Shown here piece after piece: positions 16,740 to 25,149 of a DNA stretch of 64,000 nt. The stretch is from Acidobacteriota bacterium (GTDB lineage: Bacteria > Acidobacteriota > Blastocatellia > Pyrinomonadales > Pyrinomonadaceae). The notes under the pieces were generated by a model. The model did no database searches. It was not told where the DNA came from and saw only the letters and a program-made list of their open reading frames with translations. Both the position numbers and the translations under genes were made by a program. The stretch is from contig JADJWI010000003.1 of assembly GCA_016716435.1 (NCBI GenBank), positions 868,001-932,000 of the forward strand, written 5' to 3'. Numbering within the stretch: position 1 is the stretch's first letter; each line of letters starts with the position of its first letter.

Positions 16740-17540
16740 AATGGTGTCAAGGAAAGAAGCGAGAAGTCGGAAGGCAGAATTCAGAATCCAGAAGTCAGAA
16801 GTCAGAAATAGGCCGCTGAAGCCGGGATCCCGAACTCCGTAACTCTGCAACTCTGCAACTCGCACCTTCCATATCATCCATATCGTCCATATCTCACGGA
16901 TCGCCATTCACATGTGGGCGGGGAATGAGCAAAATGGACAGCGGGAGGTTATGACCAATTGATAATGGACAGTGGTCAACGGACAGTGATTGGAAAAAAG
17001 AAGCAAGAGGTCAGAAGTCAGAAGTCAGAAGTCAGAATGCGATCATGGAAAAACCCAAGACCAAAGCTCAAAGCCCGATGTCCATTTTTAACCAATTAGC
17101 GATGATCCAATTAACAATTGACAATGCGAAACAATGCCAAAGACCGAAGACCCAAGCCCGGCCGCGCGTTCCAGGCGTTCCAGATGTCCCATACGTTCCA
17201 GATGTTCGCGATGTTCGAGGCGTTTCCGTTGTTCGCGATGTTCACGGTGTTCACGGCGTTTCCGCGAACGCGCAATGCCCAAAAAAAACAGAACACCAAG
17301 AAATGCGGAATTCAGAAATCGGAATGCGGAATGTCGTGTCGGAGGCCCGCGCGTCAGCAAGGGCTCATCTTCGAATTCGGAATTCGGAATCTGGAATCCG
17401 GAATTCTCGAAAGCCGGGACTCAAAACTTCAGGGCATTTCAGGCGTTTCACGTGTTTCAGGCATTTCGTTTCTTTCATTCGTTTCAATCGTTTCAGAAAC
17501 GCGCGGTCTCCTTGTAGAAATGAAACGCTTCGACCAGCAG
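16740..17540. repeat. Non-coding mosaic of 7-9 bp tandem words, copy 1
   Basis: About 800 bases without a supportable gene. It is built from consecutive short tandem repeats: AGTCAGA units (16785-16808 and 17010-17037), AACTCTGC units (about 16834-16862), nine-base CCATATCNT units (16868-16895), GGACAGTG words, CCCAAGACCAAAG words, eleven nine-base GTTCCAGAT-like units (17169-17268), seven-base GGAATTC-like units (17372-17407) and nine-base units of the form NNNNTTTCA (17434-17507). The same blocks occur in the same order, inverted, around 29750-31599. Confidence 0.75.
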
Positions 17541-17546
17541 AGTTTG

Positions 17547-19700
17547 TCAACGCACGGCCTTTTCGCCGGGGCGGTACCGCTTTATCGCTTGCTTGTCGAC
17601 GTCGGCCTCGGTAAAGGCGACGCGCTTTGCTTCGCCGGCAGCGAACATCGCAGCCTGGTCGACGTGATGCGGCGAATCGGGCCGGTTGCTTTGGCCATAG
17701 GCGAGCACAGAAAAGGCTCGCGGCACGTCGCCAAATTCGACCGCGAACGTCCAGCCATCGCCGCCGATCGCGGCCATCTTGCCGTCCGCGGCGCGTTCAA
17801 AGGTCATTATGCGAAAGCACCCGAGGTCGTTGCCGCAGCCGCCGACGGGCACATCAACCGAGCCGCGGCGGACGCGATGCACCTCGCCCCAGGCGACGTC
17901 AAAGCTGCCGTAACGCTTTTTCACCTCTTCAACCGTCCAGGCAAAAGACTCGGCCGCTCGCTTTGCATCCGCAAGCCCGCGGGGCGTGTTGAACGGGTCG
18001 TCGATGCTCCAGGGTTTGGCGTAACGCTCGGCATCCGGCAGCGTTTGCCCGCGGCCGTCGCGAAGCCCGGAATAGTGCCGCCACCATTCCTGAAAAAGCA
18101 CCGAACCGCGGCTCTCGGGCGAAGTGGTGTTGTCCCATTTCTCGAGCACTCCGATCGCTGCGGCGACATCGCCCTCGGGCTTTGCCGCTTTCACCGCCGC
18201 GATGAGGTCGGGCTTCACGCGGTCGGCGAGCAACGCTCGATAGTTGTGCTTCAGCTTCCATATGTCTTCAAGGCTGAACTTCTCATCGCCGCCGACAAGC
18301 TGAAGCCCGAGCTGGCTGCGGAGCGAAAGCCGTGGCCGTTCAAAGTTTGGAAAGGCATTCTTGGTCACGACCGGTGTCCGGATGTTGGTGTAATGATGCG
18401 AGCTATTCTCGTTGCGGACATAACCGCCCGGCGGGTTGAGCACCTGCGGCAGGGATTCGAACGGCACGTATTCGGTCCAAACGTCTTTCATTCCTTTCGC
18501 CGGCAAGGCCGTCAGATCATCGACCGGCGGATGCGGCAGCAGTGGCAGTGCGGCGTTCCAGAGATAATAGATGTTGCCGTCGCGGTCGGCGTAGGTAAAG
18601 TTCGAGGTGGTGCGGGCACGCATCTTCATTGCGTCCTTCCACTCGGTGAGCGAACGAGCACGCATCATCTTAAGGAACTGCTCGCCGCCGCGGACCTCGG
18701 CCTCGCCCGCGTACTTGAAAACGAAGATCTTGCCGTCCTCGCGTTTGATCACCGGCCCGAGCGGCGTCGACCAAAACTCGCGGGTCTCGGTCGAGACGGC
18801 GTCACCATTGCGAAAGGGAACAGTCACCAATTCGCGTATAAGCGGCACCGAAGCACCGTCGAAAAGATAGTGATCGGGCTTGGCCGGGTCGGCGTCGAGC
18901 GTGTAGATCTGATCGAGGTCCTGCGAGTTGTTCGTCGTCGAAAAGCCAAGATGGCGATTAAAGCCGCCGATCACGCCGAACGCACCGCCGATGCGGAAAT
19001 CGCCGTAAAAATCGATCACGCCCGGCACCGTCATATGAGCTTCGTAGTAGCCCGCCGACCAGCGGAGATGCGGGTTGCGGAGCAGGATCGCCTTGCCGGA
19101 TTTCGTTCGGCTCGGGGCAAGCGCCCAGGCGTTCGAGCCGTCGTCCGGCCCTTCGCCTTCCTCTTCCATCGTCGTCGGGTCGTCGTCGCTGCGGGCGGAA
19201 CGTTGGTTGAGAAAGTTGCGGATCTTCTGGGCCGAAGGCTGGGCGAGTTCGGTCGAGAGTACGTCGAAGCCGGTGAAGTCGCTCGGCATTCCGGCCGTAA
19301 ACTCGCCGGGATGCAGCTCTATAAAGCGATTGATCCCCGCAGCAAAGCCTTCATAGACGTCGCGAACGTCCTTCGAAAGCGTAGCGTATTTCGGCTCGGC
19401 CTTTGCCCGCACGCGGCGGATGGCGAAGTCCGAGTCCATCCGCTCATAACCCGAAACCGACGCCCATCGCCCGCTCGCCGCCAGCAGCCGCATACCCGTT
19501 TGGTCGCCGTAATCCTCGGATTGCAGCCAGGCAAGCGCGTAGCCCGCCGCATAGAGATCCTTCGCCCGGATATGCGGCACGCCTTTTTCAGTACGGATAA
19601 CCTCGACCCGCTGCCAGGGCTCGTCCTCCGCCGGAACCACCACCGGCGAGGAAAATGCGGTGAACAAAAGAGTGGCGAAAAGAAGGATCGTCGTCTTCAT
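17547..19700 (-). CDS. Penicillin acylase family N-terminal nucleophile hydrolase
   Basis: A 717-residue exported Ntn-hydrolase. A signal peptide (KTTILLFATLLFTAFSS) leads to the alpha subunit, then a spacer rich in Asp/Glu and the autocleavage site: DDGSNAWALAPSRT, where the Ser becomes the N-terminal nucleophile of the beta subunit (about residue 193). The next motif, LLRNPHLRW, is also typical. The family includes penicillin G acylase and acyl-homoserine lactone acylases; the real amide substrate cannot be assigned. The start at 19700 is chosen for the signal peptide. A long antisense frame covers the gene but is not credible. Confidence 0.85.
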   Translation of the reverse strand: MKTTILLFATLLFTAFSSPVVVPAEDEPWQRVEVIRTEKGVPHIRAKDLYAAGYALAWLQSEDYGDQTGMRLLAASGRWASVSGYERMDSDFAIRRVRAKAEPKYATLSKDVRDVYEGFAAGINRFIELHPGEFTAGMPSDFTGFDVLSTELAQPSAQKIRNFLNQRSARSDDDPTTMEEEGEGPDDGSNAWALAPSRTKSGKAILLRNPHLRWSAGYYEAHMTVPGVIDFYGDFRIGGAFGVIGGFNRHLGFSTTNNSQDLDQIYTLDADPAKPDHYLFDGASVPLIRELVTVPFRNGDAVSTETREFWSTPLGPVIKREDGKIFVFKYAGEAEVRGGEQFLKMMRARSLTEWKDAMKMRARTTSNFTYADRDGNIYYLWNAALPLLPHPPVDDLTALPAKGMKDVWTEYVPFESLPQVLNPPGGYVRNENSSHHYTNIRTPVVTKNAFPNFERPRLSLRSQLGLQLVGGDEKFSLEDIWKLKHNYRALLADRVKPDLIAAVKAAKPEGDVAAAIGVLEKWDNTTSPESRGSVLFQEWWRHYSGLRDGRGQTLPDAERYAKPWSIDDPFNTPRGLADAKRAAESFAWTVEEVKKRYGSFDVAWGEVHRVRRGSVDVPVGGCGNDLGCFRIMTFERAADGKMAAIGGDGWTFAVEFGDVPRAFSVLAYGQSNRPDSPHHVDQAAMFAAGEAKRVAFTEADVDKQAIKRYRPGEKAVR

Positions 19701-19793
19701 AATCGTGTTTGGATAAGAAGGAAAGAACGTGTAACGGGAATGGTAGAAATATACCATCTAACCAAACAGGCAGAAAACTCGGCCGCAAAAAAC

Positions 19794-19821
19794 GAAAAAG
19801 GCCCGCCGCTTTCGGCGAGCC
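19794..19821 (-). terminator. Rho-independent terminator of the ECF sigma gene
   Basis: On the minus strand GGCTCGCCG, AAAG, CGGCGGGCC is followed by TTTTTCG. It lies about 33 bases beyond the stop at 19854. Confidence 0.75.
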
Positions 19822-19853
19822 CTGCGTTCTCAGACAGGAGACGCATTTCGAAT

Positions 19854-20519
19854 TTAGATATTTACACCAACCAGACGCGGGTTGGCCTTCTTCTGCAAAA
19901 GCTTGCGAAGCTTAAGCCGTGCCTTATGGAGCTGCGACTTCGATGTGCCGACCGAGCATCCGAGGATGCGTGCGACCTCTTCGTGCTCAAAGCCTTCGAC
20001 GTCGTGGAGCAAAAAGACGTTCTTGTAACCAGCCGGAAGCTGCTCGATCGCGTGCTCAAGGGCGATCTTGTCAACGACCTGCATCCGTTCCGGATCGGTC
20101 GTGCCGGTGACCACTTGGTCCGGCGTTTCGCCTTCCTCGGTGACCTTTTCGTACTTCACGTTTCGCTTACGGAAGTGCATCAGGACCTGATTGACCGTCA
20201 TCCGGTGCAGCCACGTTGTGAAGGCCGAGTCGCCGCGGAAGCTGCCGATCTTACGATAAAGCTGGATGAATACATCCTGCGTAAGGTCTTCGGCCTCATA
20301 GGCATTCTGGAGCATGCGGAGGCAGATCGAATAGACCCTGCGGTGATGCCGCTGATAGATCTCTTCAAAAGCCGCCATGTCGCCCGTTGCAGCAGATTGC
20401 GTGAGTTCGAAGTCGCTCGTGGTTGCGAGCGGAGAAACGTATTTTGCCTTCGCCGAATCGCTCTCCGCGGCCGCCGTGCCGCTCTGCCAAATAGGATAGT
20501 TCAAGGTTTCTGTAGTCAT
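19854..20519 (-). CDS. RNA polymerase sigma factor, ECF subfamily
   Basis: A 221-residue sigma-70 family factor. Region 2 is clear (FEEIYQRHHRRVYSICLRML, DLTQDVFIQLYRKIGSFRG, FTTWLHRMTVN) and region 4 holds the helix-turn-helix (LPAGYKNVFLLHDVEGFEHE and VARILGCSVGTSKSQLHKAR). The first 45 residues are an extension without known motif. The start at 20519 is chosen for GGGGGAG a few bases upstream. No anti-sigma gene is adjacent on the same strand; the divergent neighbour at 20717 is a membrane protein and could be a partner, but nothing shows this directly. Confidence 0.9.
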   Translation of the reverse strand: MTTETLNYPIWQSGTAAAESDSAKAKYVSPLATTSDFELTQSAATGDMAAFEEIYQRHHRRVYSICLRMLQNAYEAEDLTQDVFIQLYRKIGSFRGDSAFTTWLHRMTVNQVLMHFRKRNVKYEKVTEEGETPDQVVTGTTDPERMQVVDKIALEHAIEQLPAGYKNVFLLHDVEGFEHEEVARILGCSVGTSKSQLHKARLKLRKLLQKKANPRLVGVNI

Positions 20520-20704
20520 TTCCGTGTCTCCCCCGATATCCCAAGCTTCAAAAAGCGTGCCAAACCTCGAAAATCGCCGCGTACCGGCCTTTTCTTTCAT
20601 ATTTTTACTGTATTTTCGAGGCATACCTTTGATTTCGCTGAACATCATAGAGAGGATTCAATTCGTCCACTTGACGGCTTTCCGTTGCACTGCGCACGAT
20701 ATGG

Positions 20705-20710
20705 TATAGT
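20705..20710 (+). promoter_or_regulatory. Extended -10 box between divergent genes
   Basis: TATAGT with TG two bases upstream (TGGTATAGT) faces the plus-strand membrane-protein gene. It lies in the 197-base divergent gap after the sigma gene. No consensus -35 at 16-18 bases is seen. Confidence 0.35.
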
Positions 20711-20716
20711 TGTCTC

Positions 20717-21556
20717 TTGATCTATTTTGATACATTTCCCGTGGCCACACTTACTGACAAATACAAAACGCGAAACGGTTTATTCCGCACATCAAGAACG
20801 CTTGGGCTCAGCGGTATTTGCAGCCGAATGATCGCCGCGGCATTGTTCGTTATATTCGCGAGCAGCATTGTCGCCGCCCAGCCTAAAACGGGCGTCCGCG
20901 CGCAGGAAATTGACGAGGATTCCGGAGTGCCGGTGATCGTGACCCATCTGCCGAATTGGGAAGCAGTTCGGGAAAATGCGTCGTTCATAGCATCAAAGGA
21001 AGAGCTTGCACGGGTGATCGGCGATCGCCCGGTTAACACCGCGATCGAGTTCATCGGCGGGACCGAGGCCGCAAGTGCCGTTTATCCCGAAGGCCGGCTG
21101 CTTATTATTGAGTACCCCACGCCGCAGTTTGCCTCCTCGGCAGATGCTGAATTTCTCCGTATTTTGACCGAAACTCCGACCGAGCCGCCTACGGTTTACC
21201 GCCGCGTCGGGAACTACTCCGTCTTTGTTTTCGATACGCCAGATACCGTTGCCGCAGCTGCACTGATCGATCAGGTTACGTACGCGAAGGACGTGCAGTG
21301 GCTTGGCGAGAGCCCGTTCCTGTTGCAGAACCTCGAACGCTATTTCATCACGACCTCGCGCGACATCATCTACTCGACGATCATGTGGATGGTTTTGGGT
21401 TTTGGACTTGCTATCTTGCTGGGAGCAACCGTTGGATTTTCCTACTTCAAATACCGCGAAGGGCAACGGGAGAAGATGGTCGCATTTTCAGATGCGGGCG
21501 GGCTGACGCGGCTAAACCTTGACGACCTTTCGGAACCGCTCAGGCTAGAACCGTAG
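20717..21556 (+). CDS. Membrane-anchored hypothetical protein
   Basis: Up to 279 residues. An N-terminal signal-like segment (ALFVIFASSIVAAQ) is followed by an extracytoplasmic domain of about 140 residues with FIASKEELARVIG and LIIEYPTPQFAS strands, then a single transmembrane helix near the end (IMWMVLGFGLAILLGATVGF) and a short cytoplasmic tail. The start is uncertain: TTG at 20717, GTG at 20741 and ATG at 20828 are all in frame; the last places the signal segment right at the N-terminus. Its stop is three bases from that of the converging aminotransferase gene. Family unknown. Confidence 0.6.
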   Translation: MIYFDTFPVATLTDKYKTRNGLFRTSRTLGLSGICSRMIAAALFVIFASSIVAAQPKTGVRAQEIDEDSGVPVIVTHLPNWEAVRENASFIASKEELARVIGDRPVNTAIEFIGGTEAASAVYPEGRLLIIEYPTPQFASSADAEFLRILTETPTEPPTVYRRVGNYSVFVFDTPDTVAAAALIDQVTYAKDVQWLGESPFLLQNLERYFITTSRDIIYSTIMWMVLGFGLAILLGATVGFSYFKYREGQREKMVAFSDAGGLTRLNLDDLSEPLRLEP

Positions 21557-21559
21557 GCA

Positions 21560-22687
21560 TTACTCGGGCAGTGAGTCGATGAGCCGATCGATATCTTCCT
21601 TGTTGTTGTAAAAATGTGGAGCGATCCGAAGCCTATCACCCCGCGGCGAGACGATGACGCCCGCAGCCCGCAGCCGCTCTGCGATCTCATTGCAATGCAT
21701 CCCGCCGAGATGCTCGATGCAGACGATCGCCGTTGCTTCCGAGGGCTCTCGTGAACTAATGATCCGGTAATTCTTGCCTGCGAGCCGTTCGCAAAGATAG
21801 CCAGAAAGCTCGGTAAGGTAACTACGAATGTTGGCAAGCCCGACGCTGTTGAGAAGAGTCAAGCTTTGCTCCAAGCCATAAAAAAGCGACGAAGGCCCGG
21901 TACCGCTCTCCCAGGCAAGGGCGTTTGGCTTGAAGGGCTGTTCGCGGTCCTCAAAGTCCCAGGGCGTCTCTACGCTTATCCAGCCGACGAAAGCCGGATC
22001 GACCCGCTCACGTGCTCGTTCGGAGACGAAGAGAATGCCGCAGCCCTCGGGAGCACAAAGCCATTTATGGCTTGCACCCGCTGCGATATCAACCTTCGCC
22101 GCTTCGAGCTCAAAACCCATCTGCCCGAGACCCTGAATAACATCGACTGCGAAAAGGGCGTCGGCTGCCCGGGCCGCACTGCCGATCCTTTCAAGGTCCG
22201 CGAGATAACCGGAAGCGAACTGCACGGCACTAACCGCGACGACCCGCGTGTTCGAATCGATCATGTCGATGAGATCGTCGACCTCGTATCGTCCGTCGCG
22301 TTCGGGACAGATACGCAGTTCAACTCCATATCGGTCGCGAACGCGCCGCCAAGGGTAAAAATTTGCGGGGAACTCATTGCCAAAGGTCACGATGTTGTCG
22401 CCCGGCTTCCATTCCAGCCCCACCGCGACCGCCGCGAAGCCGTCGGAAGTGTTACGCATAAATGCGATCTGCTCAGCCCGGACGCTCAGCATCCCGGCCA
22501 GAAGTTCGCGGCAGCGGCCTTTCGTCTTGACCCATTCGGGATAGTGCTCCGAGCCGTGTGTCGCGACATCGTTAAGCTGCCAATTGACAGCCTCGATGGC
22601 AGTACGCGGCATCGGCGAAACCGCAGCAGAATTAAGGTAGGCGTAGTGTTCGGTGGCAGCGAAAAGCGATCGTATCTCAGGCGTCAT
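21560..22687 (-). CDS. Class V aminotransferase (cysteine desulfurase-like)
   Basis: A 375-residue PLP-dependent enzyme of fold type I. The PLP-binding lysine is in ASHKWL (about residue 207), the aspartate that pairs with the pyridine nitrogen is in DVIQGLG, and NTSDGFAAVA is the phosphate-cup region. The N-terminus YLNSAAVSPMP is typical of the isopenicillin-N-epimerase/kynureninase-like branch of class V rather than of IscS/SufS: no conserved active-site Cys loop is visible. The substrate is therefore open. Convergent with the gene ending at 21556. Confidence 0.8.
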   Translation of the reverse strand: MTPEIRSLFAATEHYAYLNSAAVSPMPRTAIEAVNWQLNDVATHGSEHYPEWVKTKGRCRELLAGMLSVRAEQIAFMRNTSDGFAAVAVGLEWKPGDNIVTFGNEFPANFYPWRRVRDRYGVELRICPERDGRYEVDDLIDMIDSNTRVVAVSAVQFASGYLADLERIGSAARAADALFAVDVIQGLGQMGFELEAAKVDIAAGASHKWLCAPEGCGILFVSERARERVDPAFVGWISVETPWDFEDREQPFKPNALAWESGTGPSSLFYGLEQSLTLLNSVGLANIRSYLTELSGYLCERLAGKNYRIISSREPSEATAIVCIEHLGGMHCNEIAERLRAAGVIVSPRGDRLRIAPHFYNNKEDIDRLIDSLPE

Positions 22688-22694
22688 TTGGAAG

Positions 22695-22700
22695 ATTCTA
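22695..22700 (-). promoter_or_regulatory. -10 box close to the aminotransferase start
   Basis: On the minus strand TAGAAT ends seven bases before the ATG at 22687. No Shine-Dalgarno sequence lies in the gap. Confidence 0.4.
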
Positions 22701-22824
22701 TATCAGCAGGACGTGCTTTGCTGAATTAAAGCCTCTGAACCACTGAAAAAAAGAATGCGTTGACAAAATCCGCACTGAGGCACAGAATCAAATAAGAGTA
22801 ATGCGGCCAACATTTTGACCGCAT

Positions 22825-23541
22825 TTGTGTATCAAACGAAAAGTGTTCAAACGCCGCAAAAAACCAACAATACCCTTTGGCCCGCTCCACCCGGCGGATG
22901 ATCTCGACATTGCCGTACATCATTACCGCAGACAGTCGCGAACGTTTCTTTGGGCAGAGGGCGCTCGGCTCGCGCGCGATGTTTTCCTTATCCTCGTCGT
23001 ATTCGTTTTGCTCGGAGTTTTTGCGGTTCAGCCGGTCGTGGTCGAGGGCGAATCGATGCTACCGCACCTGCACAACGGCGAGCGTCTGCTGGTCAACAAG
23101 CTCGTTTACTACAACATACAAGGCGTTAGTTGGGGCCATCTTGAGCGCGGTGACATCGTTGTCTTCTGGTTTCCGCGGGAGCCGGATAAGAGCTACGTAA
23201 AGAGGATCATCGGCCTGCCGGGCGAAACGGTCGAGGTCAGGAACGGTCGCGTTAACATAAACGGCGTGGAACTGCAGGAAGATTATCTCGACATAGAGCA
23301 TAACCAGAGCCTGCCGACCTGGCCGGCAAAAAAGGTCGAACCACACCATTATTTTGTGATGGGCGACAACCGCGATAATTCGTCCGATTCGCGCTATTGG
23401 GGCCTCGTCCCGGAAAAATACATCTACGGCAAGGCTTTTTTCCGTTACTGGCAGCCGGATAAGATCGGCTTTGTCGAACACGGCGACTACAAGGAATCGG
23501 AACTCGACAGCCTCTCCGATACAAGAGCGATCCAGCAGTGA
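22825..23541 (+). CDS. lepB: Signal peptidase I
   Basis: A type I signal peptidase of up to 238 residues that removes signal peptides from exported proteins at the outer face of the inner membrane. One N-terminal TM helix (about residues 50-70, FLILVVFVLLGVFAV) precedes the catalytic Ser in VEGESMLP. The general-base Lys is in SYVKRIIGLPGE, and box E is MGDNRDNSSDSR with WGLVP. The start is unclear: TTG at 22825 and GTG at 22843 are the upstream options, and no good Shine-Dalgarno is seen. The many signal peptides in this window are its expected substrates. Confidence 0.9.
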   Translation: MCIKRKVFKRRKKPTIPFGPLHPADDLDIAVHHYRRQSRTFLWAEGARLARDVFLILVVFVLLGVFAVQPVVVEGESMLPHLHNGERLLVNKLVYYNIQGVSWGHLERGDIVVFWFPREPDKSYVKRIIGLPGETVEVRNGRVNINGVELQEDYLDIEHNQSLPTWPAKKVEPHHYFVMGDNRDNSSDSRYWGLVPEKYIYGKAFFRYWQPDKIGFVEHGDYKESELDSLSDTRAIQQ

Positions 23542-23598
23542 TCCGCTAGCGAAATAAATTCTCACACACACCAATTTAACTGGCGCTACGCATTGCGA

Positions 23599-23604
23599 TA
23601 AACT
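23599..23604 (+). promoter_or_regulatory. -10 box of carA
   Basis: TAAACT ends nine bases before the carA ATG. The leader would be only a few bases, so there is no room for a pyrimidine-responsive attenuator. Confidence 0.4.
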
Positions 23605-23613
23605 GCTTTTCAG

Positions 23614-24717
23614 ATGAATAACGCAAGTTCGGCAATGATCGTTCTCGAAGATGGGCGCTCCTTTCGCGGAAAAGCTTTTGGGGCCGAGGGCGAGGCCTTC
23701 GGCGAGATGGTCTTCAACACGTCAATGACGGGCTATCAGGAGATCCTGACCGACCCGAGCTACGCCGGACAGATCGTCTGCATGACGTATCCACTCATCG
23801 GCAACTACGGCGTCAACGAGATGGACGTTGAATCCCGCCGGCCCTGGGCTGAGGGATTTGTCGTCAAAGAAGCATCGCGGATCGCCTCTAACTGGCGATC
23901 GACCGAGACCCTGCAGTCATATCTTTCACGCAACAACATTGTCGGGATCGAGGGGATCGATACACGGGCACTTGTCCGCCACATTCGCGATAAGGGGGCG
24001 ATGCGTGCCGTTATCTCGACGACCGATCTGGACGAGGCGAGCCTTCTAGAAAAGGTTCGCACTTCACCTGATATGAAGGGCCGCGAGCTTGCGACGGAAG
24101 TGACCACGGAGGCGAGATTCGAATATCCGGCAGCAGCCGATGCCAAATATCACATTGTAGCCTTCGACTTTGGCGTAAAGACCAACAGCCTTCGCGAATT
24201 CGCAAAGTTTGGCTGCAGGGTAACGGTCGTCCCCGCAGACACTTCGGCCGAAGACGTGCTTGCCCTCGCGCCCGACGGCATCTTTCTCTCGAACGGCCCC
24301 GGCGACCCGGCTTCGATGAGTAAGGTTATCGACGAGATCAGGAAACTCGCAGCATCGCAGAAGCCAATGTTCGGCATCTGCCTCGGCCATCAGTTGATCG
24401 GGCAGGCATTCGGCGGGACGACATTCAAGATGAAATTCGGCCACCGCGGCGGTAACCAGCCGATCATGAACCGCGAATCGGGCAAGGTCGAGATTACCTC
24501 TCACAACCACGGATTTGCCGTCGATCCCGATTCGCTTCCGGCGGATGTCGAAGTAACGCATATCAACCTGAACGACAACACCGTCGCCGGACTCCGCCAC
24601 AAAACCCTTCCGGTCTTCTCGGTCCAATATCACCCCGAATCCGCTCCGGGCCCGCACGATAGCGAGTATCTCTTTGGGCAGTTTGTGGAGATGTTAGAAA
24701 ATAGGGACGATAAATGA
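23614..24717 (+). CDS. carA: Carbamoyl-phosphate synthase small subunit
   Basis: A 367-residue glutaminase subunit that feeds ammonia to CarB for arginine and pyrimidine synthesis. The N-terminal domain has the usual VFNTSMTGYQEILTDPSYAG stretch; the class I glutamine amidotransferase domain (from about residue 175) has the nucleophile Cys in FGICLGHQ and the His and Glu in QYHPESAPGP. The glycine loop LSNGPGDP is present. carB is not in the window. The stop overlaps the start of a small gene by four bases (ATGA), which starts an apparent three-gene unit ending with the ABC-F gene. Confidence 0.95.
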   Translation: MNNASSAMIVLEDGRSFRGKAFGAEGEAFGEMVFNTSMTGYQEILTDPSYAGQIVCMTYPLIGNYGVNEMDVESRRPWAEGFVVKEASRIASNWRSTETLQSYLSRNNIVGIEGIDTRALVRHIRDKGAMRAVISTTDLDEASLLEKVRTSPDMKGRELATEVTTEARFEYPAAADAKYHIVAFDFGVKTNSLREFAKFGCRVTVVPADTSAEDVLALAPDGIFLSNGPGDPASMSKVIDEIRKLAASQKPMFGICLGHQLIGQAFGGTTFKMKFGHRGGNQPIMNRESGKVEITSHNHGFAVDPDSLPADVEVTHINLNDNTVAGLRHKTLPVFSVQYHPESAPGPHDSEYLFGQFVEMLENRDDK

Positions 24718-25149
24718 AGGTCTTAGGTGTTCATCCGGTCGAGGCACCCGAACCATGTTATTTGATCGAGGTTGAAATCGACGAAGATAACGAAATCGAC
24801 TGGGAGTCGATAACCCAACCATCGGAGGACGTGCCTCCGCTAGAATGGCAAGTTCCTTGGGATGAGCAGCGCGTGAATAGTGAACAAAATCGATGGGCGT
24901 TCTTCTTTCATTTCCTAGATGTCGGAAAACCACTTCTGGTAATGGATAGACCGATCACTTTCCCCGTTCCGACGCCGCTTCCTGAGCACCTTAGAAAAAT
25001 TAAGTACTTCCCTCCATGCTAGCAAAGATACCGACGAAAAGTTTGTCCGCGCATTTCTTTTCCAGGAAGATGAACGCGGAACTTACCGGGGTTCCCACCT
25101 CCAGTTCTTTGGACTAGCCGAAGCGTATTTTAGCCTTTTGAACCGTTAA
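24714..25149 (+). pseudogene. Hypothetical gene between carA and ABC-F gene, frameshifted
   Basis: The ATG overlaps the carA stop. The first frame gives 102 residues and stops at 25022. A neighbouring frame stays open and coding-like from about 24995 to a TAA at 25147-25149 (KFVRAFLFQEDERGTYRGSH, ending in AYFSLLNR), and that stop directly touches the ATG of the ABC-F gene. Removing one A in the run near 24995-25000 joins both parts into a soluble acidic protein of about 144 residues. It may be a true frameshift, a sequencing error, or a slippery site. Family not recognised. Confidence 0.6.

Noticed and set aside
17169..17507. CRISPR-like appearance of regular repeats
   Set aside because: Units are 7-9 bp, adjoin each other without spacers and vary by point changes. 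No cas genes are near.
17045..17614. Open frame encoding a V-x-G/V-P-D tripeptide repeat
   Set aside because: The repeat arises because 9-bp DNA units translate as three-residue words in every frame; neighbouring 7-bp arrays break any frame, and there is no ribosome binding site.
17118..20720. A 1200-codon plus-strand open frame
   Set aside because: It covers the penicillin acylase-like gene and the ECF sigma gene on the minus strand, both with complete catalytic or DNA-binding motifs. The frame begins in tandem-repeat DNA and its protein is Arg/His-rich without any domain, as expected for an antisense shadow.
21866..22729. A 287-codon plus-strand frame
   Set aside because: Antisense to the class V aminotransferase, whose PLP lysine and other motifs are intact.
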